13,292 nucleotides of DNA from Dictyocoela muelleri (taxonomy: Eukaryota; Microsporidia), in the NCBI GenBank assembly GCA_016256075.1, contig SDVU01000449.1:1-13292 (forward strand), written 5' to 3'. Of the stretch, positions 1 through 7,136 are shown one piece after another; positions within the stretch are counted from its first letter, which is position 1; every line of letters begins with the position of its first letter. The notes under the pieces were generated by a model. It was not told the origin of the DNA and did no database searches. It saw only the letters and a list, made by a program, of their open reading frames with translations. The position numbers were made by a program, and so were the translations under genes.

Positions 1-107
1 CCTTATTATTAATAAAACTTTATATTGAAGTTTAAAAACATATTTTAGAGTTTTTTTGTTATCCTTTATTAATGCCATATTGGTCATGGTTATACTTTTA
101 AAGTAAA

Positions 108-129
108 AAAACCTATAAGTTAAATTGAT
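108..129 (+). repeat. 22-bp direct repeat, left copy
   Basis: This 22-bp stretch (core acctataagttaaattgat) is repeated exactly and in the same orientation at 1373-1394. With one gap the similarity extends leftward to about 91 (tatac, then ttaaa). The two copies bracket the Merlin gene and the first palindrome. This copy overlaps the likely left end of the Merlin element, so the other may be a stray transposon-end fragment or the scar of a duplication. Confidence 0.75.
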
Positions 130-152
130 TGTTTTAAAATAAAATAAAAAAA

Positions 153-156
153 CCCC
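153..156 (+). promoter_or_regulatory. CCC-like start signal of the Merlin transposase
   Basis: A CCCC tract in otherwise A-rich sequence ends two bases before the ATG at 159. CCC- or GGG-like motifs immediately upstream of start codons are a known microsporidian transcription and start signal. It supports 159 rather than the later in-frame ATG at 180 as the start. The same arrangement occurs at 5113-5116 and 7001-7003. Confidence 0.6.
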
Positions 157-158
157 TT

Positions 159-1043
159 ATGCTAAAAAGAATAAACAGAATGAAAGACCATGATTTTTTT
201 TGTTTAATCATGGATAATAATAACATTTTGAAATTATTTCAAATGTTAGATGTAATACCAGAGGTGAAGATATGTTCATTTTGCAATAAGCAGATGAATA
301 TAAAACCATCTTCAAATTATAATATGGGCTCTGCATGGAAATGTTCGAAATGCAAGAGGATAAAAAATCTATTGGAGGATTCTACCTTAAGTGGTACAAA
401 AATTTCTCCTTTTGCATTTTTAAAGTTTGCATTTTATTTTTTTCAAAAAAATAATTTTACTGCAGAATATATAATAGAAAACTGTGAGATTGGCGAGAAA
501 ATGTATCGCCACATTCTATCAATCACCAGATATCAAATATCTGTATATATTAAAGAGAATGGCCGAAAATTAGGGGGCCATTTGGAGGAGGTACAAATTG
601 ACGAAACCTTTTGGTCTCGACGAAAATATAATGTTGGAGAGCTAAGCCCGGCTGTATGGATTTTTGGCGCAATAGAATATAATACAGGCTATTGTTATTG
701 CGAGATAGTTGAAAGGAGGGATGTTGCAACATTACATCCAATAATAAAAAATAATATAAAAACCAAATCCTATGTGGTTTCGGATAAGTGGAGCGCCTAC
801 AATAATATCGAAGAGGTATATCAAGATCGAGTATGCCATAAGCATTATTTCGTCGATCCAGAAACAAAGGCCAACACCCAAATGATTGAAAATCTATGGG
901 TGCATTTAAAAAAAGTAAAACATTATAGCTATGGGATTAGCATTGATACGCTCCAAGATCATTTGAATGTTTTCATGTTCTTCAGAAATTTTAAAAATAC
1001 TCCATTTAGTCGATTTCTCAGAATCATCTTAATAAAAAAATGA
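159..1043 (+). CDS. Merlin / ISXO2-like DDE transposase, apparently intact
   Basis: The gene encodes 294 residues with no internal stop, which is normal for this family. The enzyme would bind the inverted ends of its element and cut and paste the DNA with a metal-dependent DDE active site. An N-terminal zinc ribbon has Cys39, Cys42, Cys62 and Cys65 (ICSFC and WKCSKC). The ISXO2-like core follows: Asp148 in VQIDET, Asp209 in VVSDKW and Glu244 in MIENLW. The conserved H-x-H before the last motif is at residues 227-229. The spacing D-60-D-34-E fits the family. The start at 159 is chosen because a CCCC signal lies just upstream; the ATG at 180 is the alternative. Family assignment rests on motifs and domain order. 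Bacterial IS1595 elements are relatives, but the context here looks eukaryotic. An open frame with all key residues suggests recent activity or recent arrival. Confidence 0.88.
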   Translation: MLKRINRMKDHDFFCLIMDNNNILKLFQMLDVIPEVKICSFCNKQMNIKPSSNYNMGSAWKCSKCKRIKNLLEDSTLSGTKISPFAFLKFAFYFFQKNNFTAEYIIENCEIGEKMYRHILSITRYQISVYIKENGRKLGGHLEEVQIDETFWSRRKYNVGELSPAVWIFGAIEYNTGYCYCEIVERRDVATLHPIIKNNIKTKSYVVSDKWSAYNNIEEVYQDRVCHKHYFVDPETKANTQMIENLWVHLKKVKHYSYGISIDTLQDHLNVFMFFRNFKNTPFSRFLRIILIKK

Positions 1044-1106
1044 TTTAATTTAATATTTATTTTTTTTTAAAACTTAATTAATTAATCATTTTATAACTTA
1101 AATTTT

Positions 1107-1361
1107 AAACTATAAATATAACTGAAATGACATTAATAAAGGAAAAATAAATATCTTTATAATTGTTTTATAGTGCTTAAAGTATAATTAAAAGATTTTT
1201 TTACATATTTTTTAATTAAGTAATTTTTGGTGAAGCCAAAAATTACTTTATTAAGAAATATGTAAAAAAAAATCTTTTAATTATACTTTAAGCACTATAA
1301 AACAATTATAAAGATATTTATTTTTTCTTTATAAATGTCATTTCAGTTATATTTATAGTTT
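1107..1361. repeat. Long palindrome 1 (foldback or MITE-like)
   Basis: Two arms of about 124 and 126 bp (1107-1230 and 1236-1361) are near-perfect reverse complements around a 5-bp loop (tgaag, 1231-1235). The outer ends read aaactataaatata and tatatttatagttt; the inner ends read aagtaatttttgg and ccaaaaattactt. A few one-base differences or indels separate the arms. There is no coding capacity. Possible origins are a foldback or MITE-like non-autonomous element, an inverted duplication formed during replication, or an assembly artefact. It begins directly after the Merlin right end. Confidence 0.88.
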
Positions 1362-1372
1362 TCTATACCTTT

Positions 1373-1394
1373 AAAACCTATAAGTTAAATTGAT
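1373..1394 (+). repeat. 22-bp direct repeat, right copy
   Basis: This is an exact second copy of 108-129 in the same orientation. It lies in the 41-bp gap between the two palindromes. It also matches the presumed Merlin left end, so it may mark a second, mostly lost, transposon end. Confidence 0.75.
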
Positions 1395-1402
1395 AAGAGT
1401 TC

Positions 1403-1544
1403 TTCCTTAGATACCCCCCCCCTCTGAAAAAAATATCGAAAACTACGGAATATGGCATTAGCAAGAGAAAATTTTATTTTATCTTGATAATGCCATATTC
1501 CGTAGTTTTCGATATTTTTTTCAGAGGGGGGGGTATCTAAGGAA
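1403..1544. repeat. Long palindrome 2 with C/G tract
   Basis: Arms at 1403-1460 and 1488-1544 are almost perfect reverse complements of about 58 bp. They include ccttagatac, a run of nine C (eight G on the other arm), tctgaaaaaaatatcg and actacggaatatggcatta. The 27-bp loop (1461-1487) is itself partly self-complementary (caaga with tcttg, aaaat with atttt), so the whole unit can fold as one hairpin. A 12-mer of its inner arm (taatgccatatt) also occurs at 70-81, left of the Merlin gene. It looks like a foldback or MITE-like element and carries no gene. Confidence 0.88.
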
Positions 1545-2344
1545 AGGGAGAATCAAATAACCTGAATTTTAAGCTTAGGATTTGAAAAAAATAAAATGAT
1601 TTCGTATGTTTTTTGATATATAACAAGGTTTTCTACAGATTTATACGTACCCATCAATTTATGATTTTCGTTGAACACATCTCATCATTATCTGTCATTT
1701 GTCACAAACCATTGTATTCTTAATTAAACCCAGTCTACTCAAGAATTCGTTTTGTAAAACCAATTAAAAAATTTATTCTTTAAATAGCGTTCTGAAAATT
1801 TTAAATCCATGATTTCACTTTCTGAGATAAATAGACCTTCTTCTATAATCTTTGTTTTAGAATTTCTAACCCTGTTCAGGTTTAATTTTTTGTTTAAATA
1901 AAAGCATTTCGGGCTTATAATTCCATTACGGGCTTGAAATTACGTTTACCTCTTTTTAATTATTTTTTTCTGAAATTCTGGATTGGATTTCTTTAATATT
2001 TTTTTGGAATTTTTACGGAAAGCCTATAACTCTAGTAAAATGCATCTGTTGTTGTGTAATATATGACCTGCTTGCATATTAATATTGCATCAAAATAAAT
2101 TCATTAGATTATTTTTAAAAAAAATATTTTTTTAAATTGAAAATTCATTATAATTCTCGGTACAAATTCTTACCCCTTTCAATTGATAATAAATTTATAT
2201 ATCAAATCATTAATAAAAAAATTACAAATGCAAACCACCTGCCATAACTAAGCCTTATTTTTTTGTTTTCTTAAAAAAAAGAATATTAAAAATAGAATAA
2301 TTAATATAAAAAATGCAAAAGATATAAAATACATAATAAAAAAT
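1545..2344. other. AT-rich stretch without a recognisable gene
   Basis: All frames are interrupted by many stops. One 42-codon open piece on the minus strand around 1550-1680 has no start codon and matches nothing I recognise. The end of the stretch (2338-2343) is a run of six A, which on the minus strand is a T-run fit to end a Pol III transcript from the adjacent SINE-like repeat. Confidence 0.6.
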
Positions 2345-2800
2345 ATATTACATGTTGACAACATCCATAGCTGCCAACTCAGAGACTTGTCTCCTACCGT
2401 GGTCTGTGACCTTTGGTTCTTGGGTTTTCAATAATACTTCACTTCCTAAGCTACCCAAGAACCTAGCTGTATACGCGATCTTCATTTTATCAATGACTCA
2501 GCAGGATACACGTAATTAGTGGCTTTCATGAATTTATATTTTCCACTTCTTTTTGTCTAGATGCGTCGCTGCACTCATCTCTACATCTAGAAGAGCCCCT
2601 TTTGCTTAATTATCATATTAGACCAGGTCTTAATCAGCTATAACACACTTGAACAACTGTATATAATACTATATTTTTTTGTTTTATACCGCTTAATGTC
2701 ATTCCCTCATTATTTATTAAAGAGTTACGTCAGCGGGATTCGAACCACGATACTTAAATTTTACATTCAAGAGTGTTAACACCTAAGCTATCTGGCCCTT
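2345..2800 (-). mobile_element. tRNA-derived SINE-like repeat, copy 1
   Basis: This roughly 455-bp unit recurs as a divergent copy at about 6225-6660 and as a truncated copy at 13129-13292. Read on the minus strand it starts with a tRNA-like head (about 2798 down to 2725) containing Pol III A and B boxes. A tRNA-unrelated body of about 370 bp follows, and it ends at a T-run (minus strand of 2338-2343). Head, body and short terminator match SINE architecture. Copies 1 and 3 are about 90 percent identical over 160 bp by eye; shared blocks include ctgtatacgcgat and tcaatgactcagcaggata. No clear target-site duplication was found. An alternative is a tandem of a tRNA pseudogene and another repeat, but copy 2 keeps both parts in the same order, which argues for one unit. 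Confidence 0.62.
2725..2798 (-). promoter_or_regulatory. tRNA-like head with Pol III A and B boxes
   Basis: On the minus strand TAGCTTAGGTG (2780-2790) fits the A-box consensus TRGYNNARNNG, and GGTTCGAATCC (2736-2746) fits the B box exactly. Between them CTTGA and TTAAG can pair as an anticodon-like stem around ATGTAAAAT, which resembles a GTA (Tyr) anticodon loop but is two bases too long. The acceptor (GGGCCAG with CTGACGT) and T stems pair poorly. It therefore looks like a tRNA-derived internal promoter rather than a working tRNA gene. Confidence 0.6.
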
Positions 2801-2820
2801 GGATCCAAAGTAGAAAAAAC

Positions 2821-4190
2821 ATGTTCGTACCCGTTATAGGATACATATATTTAAAATAAAGAGGGTTAAAAAAGATGCGAAGTCGTATTGAGGATGCTTA
2901 AAAGCGGAATGCAAGGTTACAGCAGTAACGGTTTATAATGAGTTTGTTAGGTTAAAGGGTATTCGTTATAATTCGAATGACGAAAAAAATATATTTGAAA
3001 TGCAATTAAAATAATATATCAAAAAAAATAAAAAGGGTCTCCTCAATGAATGTTAAATAAATTTATAAACAGTTAAAAAATTATTTAGAAGAAATTTATA
3101 GTGGCTTTTCTGATTTTTCTACTTTCTGTTGTCTTTTGATTCGATTCAATCGTATTTATACAGAATAAAAAGCAAGATAGTACAGTCTTGTCAACTTGTA
3201 AACCAAAAAATTTATACTTTAATCTCTTTAAGCTATCTACAGGCTTTGAACTTCTCATTTACCTTGAATTGGAACCAGATTTAATAGTTATACTAAGAGA
3301 ACTAATTATATAGATAAATTTACGGCTGCAAGAAGGTTTAATATCACAATAGACAGAGGAATTAAGACATCTCTAAGGTCTTTCTACCAAGTGTATATAA
3401 TTAATGGCTGTTTTTTTTGGACAATGTTTCCCCTTGATATGCTGTTTTTGAACGGTAAGACCAGATACTCTACACCAAAGTATTTAATATCATTAAACAA
3501 TTTTTTTTGGAATCTGGAGTTAATTTTAATCTATCTATATTTTAAAATTGACTTTTAAAAAGCTGCATATAATAGAATAAAAAATGTAATTTCATTTTCT
3601 ACAGTTAATGGTTGTGTTTTTTCACTTCAGTCAAGCTATTTAGAGCCGTGTTCAGAGATTATGTTTAACAAATATGTATCGCGAAGATCTTGTTTTAAGA
3701 AATTGCGTTCAATTATTCTTTTCATTAGCATTAATTCCTTTAAAATACGTTAATATCGCCTGGTAATACATAATTAGTCAATTTCCTGAAGAAACCTCTT
3801 CAGTTTTAGATCTTAAAACATATATTTACAACACCTGGATAAATAATTCGGAATCATCTTAATCTAATAGACAAATATGTAATTATTATGGTGTTATTCG
3901 AGGTAGAACGAATAATGCTGCGGAAGGGTTTCATAGTAGATTAAATTCTCAAATAAATAAATCTAATCCAAATTTATCAGAAATAGGAGAAGCTATTAAA
4001 CAAATACATATTCACTGTTTTAGTGAGTTATGAAGATGAATATCAGGAGGTAAACCTAAAACACGCAAAAAAAATATGTTGTTCAAGATCAGCGAATAGG
4101 TAGACTTTGGATTAGTTACGAATATGAATAGATAACGCTTATTAAAATTATAGAAGGATTAAAAAGTGCTATAAAATTCGATATCTAATA
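2821..4190 (+). pseudogene. Decayed MULE transposase with FLYWCH-like finger
   Basis: Pieces in several frames follow MULE order. A FLYWCH-like start reads GYIYLK (about 2839), then GCLKAECK with its cysteines at 2895 and 2910, then VRLKG. The MULE core follows: an Asp at 3352 (family motif D-G-T-F, here DRGIKT), FYQVYIING (about 3382-3408), FPLDMLFLNGKTR, an Asp at 3550 before KAAYNRIKNV, NGCVF (about 3609), ALIPLKYVNIAW, and the last block GRTNNAAEGFHSRLN with the catalytic Glu at 3923. All three DDE positions can be located, but at least six stops or frame changes interrupt the gene, so it is dead. The usual length is about 450 residues, which fits the span. The SINE-like repeat ends about 20 bp upstream of the ATG at 2821, so the original promoter is probably gone. 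Confidence 0.7.
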
Positions 4191-4348
4191 AATATTTTTA
4201 TTTTATTTAAATAATTTGACTAATGTTTTTAAATTATACCTGTTATAGTAAGTTTATAGTTAACGTTATTTAAAAAAATTATAATTATATATATAGTTTT
4301 TTTTCCTTATTGTCAAGATATTTTTTATGTAATTAAGAAAAAGTTCTA

Positions 4349-4412
4349 GTGAAAAATGGGTTAAGTAAAAAATGGGCCAAGTAAAAAATAGGCCAAGTGA
4401 GAATTGGGCCTA
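4349..4412 (+). repeat. 16-bp tandem repeat, four units
   Basis: Four consecutive 16-bp units fill this stretch: gtgaaaaatgggttaa, gtaaaaaatgggccaa, gtaaaaaataggccaa and gtgagaattgggccta. Units two and three differ at one base, and the outer units are more diverged. It lies about 160 bp beyond the MULE remnant and could be part of that element's terminal region. No inverted counterpart was seen upstream of the MULE remnant, so it may equally be an independent minisatellite. Confidence 0.85.
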
Positions 4413-4976
4413 ATGTAGGACAAACACAAAAAATATAGATTTTATTTTGATAGAATAATCAACATAGCAAACAATGGTGTTGTTTAATAAGGGTATCTAG
4501 AGGATTTATCCATACTAATATTGATGATCATAGTTTGATAAGATAAATCTGCTAGAAAAGGGGTTTTAAAGTCCCGAAATAAGGTTCGTGGATTAAATTA
4601 AAAGAATAGTAAAAAAAATTAATAGTAAAGAGACATTAAATGATATATTAATTTAAATAAACGTAGATAATGAAGAAAATGGGGTTTTTATTTTGCATTT
4701 ATCAAGGCATGATAATTTTAACGTCCAAAAGAAGCAAAAAATCATATAATTTAATTTTTGTATAACCAAAAAATAAAAATAACAGCATAATAGTTGTGAT
4801 GGAGAGCAGAAATATTAGAAAATGTTGTTAATATTTCATATTAATAAGATGGTATTAAATATTTATTTCCAATTAAAAACAATTTTATTGGAAGCTTATG
4901 AAATAATATGTTTATTAATTTTTCGTGAAAAATAATCTTGATCTGTAGGGGTTTAAAATTATATTATATAATTATA
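4413..4976. other. AT-rich stretch without a recognisable gene
   Basis: All frames are broken by frequent stops and no motif I recognise is present. The last part (taggggtttaaaattat followed by tagggttt) nearly repeats the left terminus of the Tc1/mariner element that begins at about 4977. Confidence 0.55.
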
Positions 4977-5112
4977 GGGTTTCAACTCGTTTTTTCAATT
5001 TCTAACAGGGTTTTTTAAAATAACCAAAAAAAATTTAAATTTTTCACAGCGTTTTTTAAAATTTACACAGCATTTTTTTAATTAACAAACGGTTTCAAAA
5101 AAAATTTATAAA
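4977..5112 (+). repeat. Left inverted terminal region of the Tc1/mariner element
   Basis: At least four iterations of a T-rich motif are visible: ttctaacagggtttttt, ttttcacagcgttttttaa, ttacacagcatttttttaa and aacaaacggtttc. The spacer aaaataaccaaaaaaaattt corresponds to the aaaaattggttagttt spacer on the right. Iterated subterminal motifs of this kind commonly serve as transposase-binding sites. Confidence 0.65.
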
Positions 5113-5116
5113 CCCC
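5113..5116 (+). promoter_or_regulatory. CCC-like start signal of the Tc1/mariner transposase
   Basis: A CCCC tract ends three bases before the ATG at 5120, in the context ttataaaccccataatg. It has the same form as the signals at 153-156 and 7001-7003 and supports 5120 as the original start codon. Confidence 0.55.
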
Positions 5117-5119
5117 ATA

Positions 5120-6129
5120 ATGACAGAATTTCAAAAGAAAAACGAAAGTATTTCGAATGAAAAAAAAACTCATTAAAAAAGTAACTGAGGATGGGTTTAA
5201 TGTAAAAGACGCAGCATTTCTAGACGGCGTAGATTATCAAGCAGCTACAAATGTTATAAGGTTATACAAAAAGGGATCGTGAGTCGTTAAGAAAAAAAAC
5301 AGAAAAGGCGTCAAATAAGAAGATTACTGAAGAGATAAATAACTTTTTTTAAGAATTGATAGAAATAAACTCATTAATAACAATCCTTCAGATCAGTGAA
5401 AAAAATAGAAAACAAATTCTATATAAGCCTCTCTCTTGAATCTATAAGAAGAATAATCTACGCACTCAAATTTACTTTAAAAAAAATTCTTACACGTCTA
5501 CAAATATCAACTCAGAATCCAGTAAAAGCAAAAAGACAACTATATTCTTGAAATTTTATGAATATTGAAGACGCATTTGTAAAGGTTTTTATTCATGAAT
5601 CTGGCTTCAATATGTATTTAAGACGGACTTTGGGTAGATCTTCAAGGGGGAACCCAGCAAGTGCCATTGTTCAATCTACACGTGGAACTAATATAATTTT
5701 GATATTAGCAATAACTGATAATGTTGTTCTTTTGCGACAAAATTTGTTGGTTCTGTAAACTCTGATAATTTCATTATTTTTTTGATCAATTGATTGAAAA
5801 ATGTAATCAAAAATTAATTTTCAATAATTACATTTTTATCCTTGATAATGCAAAGATTCATCACTCGCATATCACCAAACATTTTTTCAATGAGAAAAGA
5901 GTAAATGTTATGTTTTTGTTCCACTAAAGTTATATGCTTAATCCAATATAATTTACATTTTCCAAGATCAAATCAATTGTGAGAAGATCATTAGCAGTGG
6001 TTTTAATGGTTCATTTACGGATCTTATATTAGATTAAGCAAATCAATTAACCGCAAATGATTTACAGGGTTATTCAATACATATACGCCGCAACTGTTTA
6101 AAAGTAATTGCCAAAGATGATTTTAATTA
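5120..6129 (+). pseudogene. Tc1/mariner (IS630-type) transposase, inactivated
   Basis: The start reads MTEFQKKNESISNEK and, after a frame change at the A-run near 5160, continues as a helix-turn-helix block (KVTEDGFNVKDAAFLDGVDY, then QAATNVIRLYKK). The catalytic half is easy to recognise: FIHESGFN (about 5591), YLRRTLGRSSRGNPASA, RGTNIILILAITD, ILDNAKIHHSHI with the second acidic residue at 5844, SYMLNPI and KIKS-VRRS. The first catalytic position is His (5594) where the family has Asp, and the codon expected to give the last Glu is a stop (5949-5951). Several further stops and shifts are present. The family's length of about 330 residues matches the span. The gene is certainly dead. It is a plain DNA transposon remnant and older than the SINE-like copy inserted after it. 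Confidence 0.78.
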
Positions 6130-6224
6130 AAAACAGTCTCTTATTTTTATAAAAAATTTGGAAACGGATGTATTTTTTCGAAAACGCTGTGACCATTTTT
6201 TATTAAAAACACTCTGTCTTTATT

Positions 6225-6660
6225 TGTTTTTTAATGTTGAGCTTTCGGATAACGCGGAGTATTACCCCCCTACCTTAGTATATGACTTTAGTTTCTCTGT
6301 TCTTAAGTACGTCACTGCAAGCTACTTAATGGCCGGCTGTATACGCGATATTCTTTTTATCCTAGACTCACAGTATCGGGTATTTTTAAGCTAAGGATTC
6401 ATGGATATTTCCATACGCTTCTGTTTTTGCTAATCAGCGACACCTCACTTTACTTCACACCTAGGAGAGACCCCTCTGCAGCATTGTCGTAATATACCAA
6501 GTCTTAGCAGCTATCCACAAGTAACAAAACATAATACTATTAAGTACTGGTCACAATTCATTTCGAACTTCGTTTTTTAGAAAATTGACGCCGATGAGAT
6601 TAGAACGATTCCACATATTCTTACATGTGACTCGTTAACAAATGAAATAATCGACCAGAA
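6225..6660 (-). mobile_element. tRNA-derived SINE-like repeat, copy 2 (old, diverged)
   Basis: This block aligns with copy 1 across its whole length in the same orientation. Shared pieces are ccctac (6279-6284), acgtcactgcaagctact, the invariant ctgtatacgcgat (about 6337-6349), tttttatcctagactca, aagtcttagcagctat and the degenerate tRNA-like head (gagattagaacgattcc, tgtgactcgttaacaa, gaccag at about 6597-6660). The Pol III boxes are decayed, so this copy is probably silent. It sits inside the Tc1/mariner element, just after the transposase. The 78-codon open frame across it is a chance frame. Confidence 0.58.
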
Positions 6661-6836
6661 AAATACTGTGATATTTTTTAAAACGCCTTGTAAATTTAAA
6701 AAACGCAGTGGAAATTTTAAAAAAATGGTTAATTTAAAAAACGCAGTGGAAATTTTAAAAAACGCGGAGGAAATTTTAAAAAAAATTGGTTAGTTTAAAA
6801 AACGCTGTGAAAAATTTAAAAATAGAGTTAAAATAC
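6661..6836 (+). repeat. Right inverted terminal region of the Tc1/mariner element
   Basis: Five iterations of a roughly 21-bp motif are visible between 6678 and 6820: acgccttgtaaattt, acgcagtggaaatttt (twice), acgcggaggaaatttt and acgctgtgaaaaattt. All but the first follow a run of six A. Two spacers of the form aaaatggttaattt or aaattggttagttt alternate with them. The array is the inverted counterpart of 4977-5112. Confidence 0.68.
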
Positions 6837-6841
6837 TATAT

Positions 6842-6846
6842 ATTAG
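6842..6846. repeat. Target-site duplication, left (ATTAG)
   Basis: This 5-bp sequence precedes the 5' LTR and is repeated exactly after the 3' LTR at 10952-10956. It lies 5-10 bases beyond the right end of the Tc1/mariner element. Confidence 0.85.
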
Positions 6847-7136
6847 TGTCGTGTATAGGACATTCACGACAAAGATGATGTTAAAATGAGATAAATTCGA
6901 GTTGATTATTAAAGGAAGAAAAAAGGAGTAAATATTAATTATTATTTACGATTGGACAGTTAACCCCTTTTAGAGGTATAAAAGGAAACAATTAAATAAA
7001 CCCATGCCTTCAAACAAAAATTCTTCATTTTATAAAACCAGTCAGCCTGGAAGTTTATGTCACCGCGAAACTTCAAACATAGTATCTATCTATCATAGAT
7101 ATTTACTGGGACTTGCTCCACCACGTGGACAAGACA
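6847..7136 (+). repeat. 5' LTR of the Ty3/gypsy element
   Basis: The 290-bp LTR begins tgtcgtgtatag and ends gtggacaagaca. Its first 25 bases contain a 7-bp inverted repeat (tgtcgtg 6847-6853 with cacgaca 6865-6871). It carries a TATA-like box (tataaaag, 6977-6984) and a CCC-ATG start context at 7001-7006. The open frame starting at 7004 runs out of the LTR into the gag-like region. Confidence 0.92.
6977..7003 (+). promoter_or_regulatory. LTR promoter: TATA-like box and CCC signal
   Basis: tataaaag at 6977-6984 is followed 16 bases later by CCC (7001-7003), which directly abuts an ATG. The 3' LTR keeps the same layout (tataaaag 10792-10799, ccc 10816-10818, ATG 10819). The spacing is typical of a compact promoter with transcription starting very close to the coding frame. 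Confidence 0.6.

Larger units (their letters stand above)
110..1102 (+). mobile_element. Merlin-family (IS1595/ISXO2-like) DNA transposon, approximate limits
   Basis: The element is built around the intact transposase gene at 159-1043. Its ends are not firmly fixed. The left flank at about 110-145 (cctataagttaaattgat, then gttttaaaat) resembles the reverse complement of the right flank at about 1060-1102 (ttttaaaac, later aatca and ataactta). This would be an imperfect terminal inverted repeat, as Merlin elements have. The match is gapped and AT-rich, so the limits are tentative. I could not identify the 8-9-bp target duplication expected for Merlin. A long palindrome starts only a few bases beyond the right end. 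Confidence 0.45.
4977..6836 (+). mobile_element. Dead Tc1/mariner-type DNA transposon with long inverted ends
   Basis: Inverted terminal regions (about 4977-5112 and 6661-6836) surround a decayed Tc1/IS630-type transposase. The left end starts gggtttcaactcg after TA; the right end finishes gagttaaaatac before TA, consistent with the TA target duplication of this superfamily. Inside the ends a motif close to aaaaaacgctgtgaaaattt is repeated. A SINE-like copy (about 6225-6660) lies between the transposase and the right end, lengthening the element. The outer edges are approximate because the terminal bases have diverged. Confidence 0.66.

Noticed and set aside
550-867. Minus-strand open frame of 105 codons
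   Set aside because: It lies wholly inside the Merlin transposase gene on the opposite strand and has no recognisable motif.
159-1043. Bacterial IS1595 insertion sequence from contamination
   Set aside because: The extreme A+T content, the CCC start context without a Shine-Dalgarno sequence, and neighbouring eukaryotic elements point to a eukaryotic Merlin.
1107-1361. Transcription terminator or structured RNA gene
   Set aside because: The arms are far longer than any terminator and nothing indicates a conserved RNA; a foldback element or inverted duplication is simpler.
1550-1760. FLYWCH-like or other coding remnant on the minus strand
   Set aside because: A short MRCVQRKS-like piece and a 42-codon open stretch were seen, but they are in different frames and no further domain follows.
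2725-2798. A functional tRNA-Tyr gene on the minus strand
   Set aside because: The A and B boxes and a GTA-like loop are present, but the acceptor and T stems pair poorly and the anticodon loop is too long. A degenerate copy in the same position of repeat copy 2 shows it is part of a dispersed repeat.
2345-2800. LTR of another retroelement
   Set aside because: The repeat is present at three spaced sites, with internal Pol III boxes and no TG to CA ends flanking coding domains; a SINE-like unit explains it better.
6158-6394. 78-residue open frame
   Set aside because: It runs from the tail of the Tc1/mariner remnant into the diverged SINE-like copy, whose homologous copy 1 is not coding in that frame.
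6678-6820. CRISPR-like array
   Set aside because: The repeated units are AT-rich, unequal and separated by related spacers, and they are mirrored at the other end of the transposon, so they are terminal repeats.
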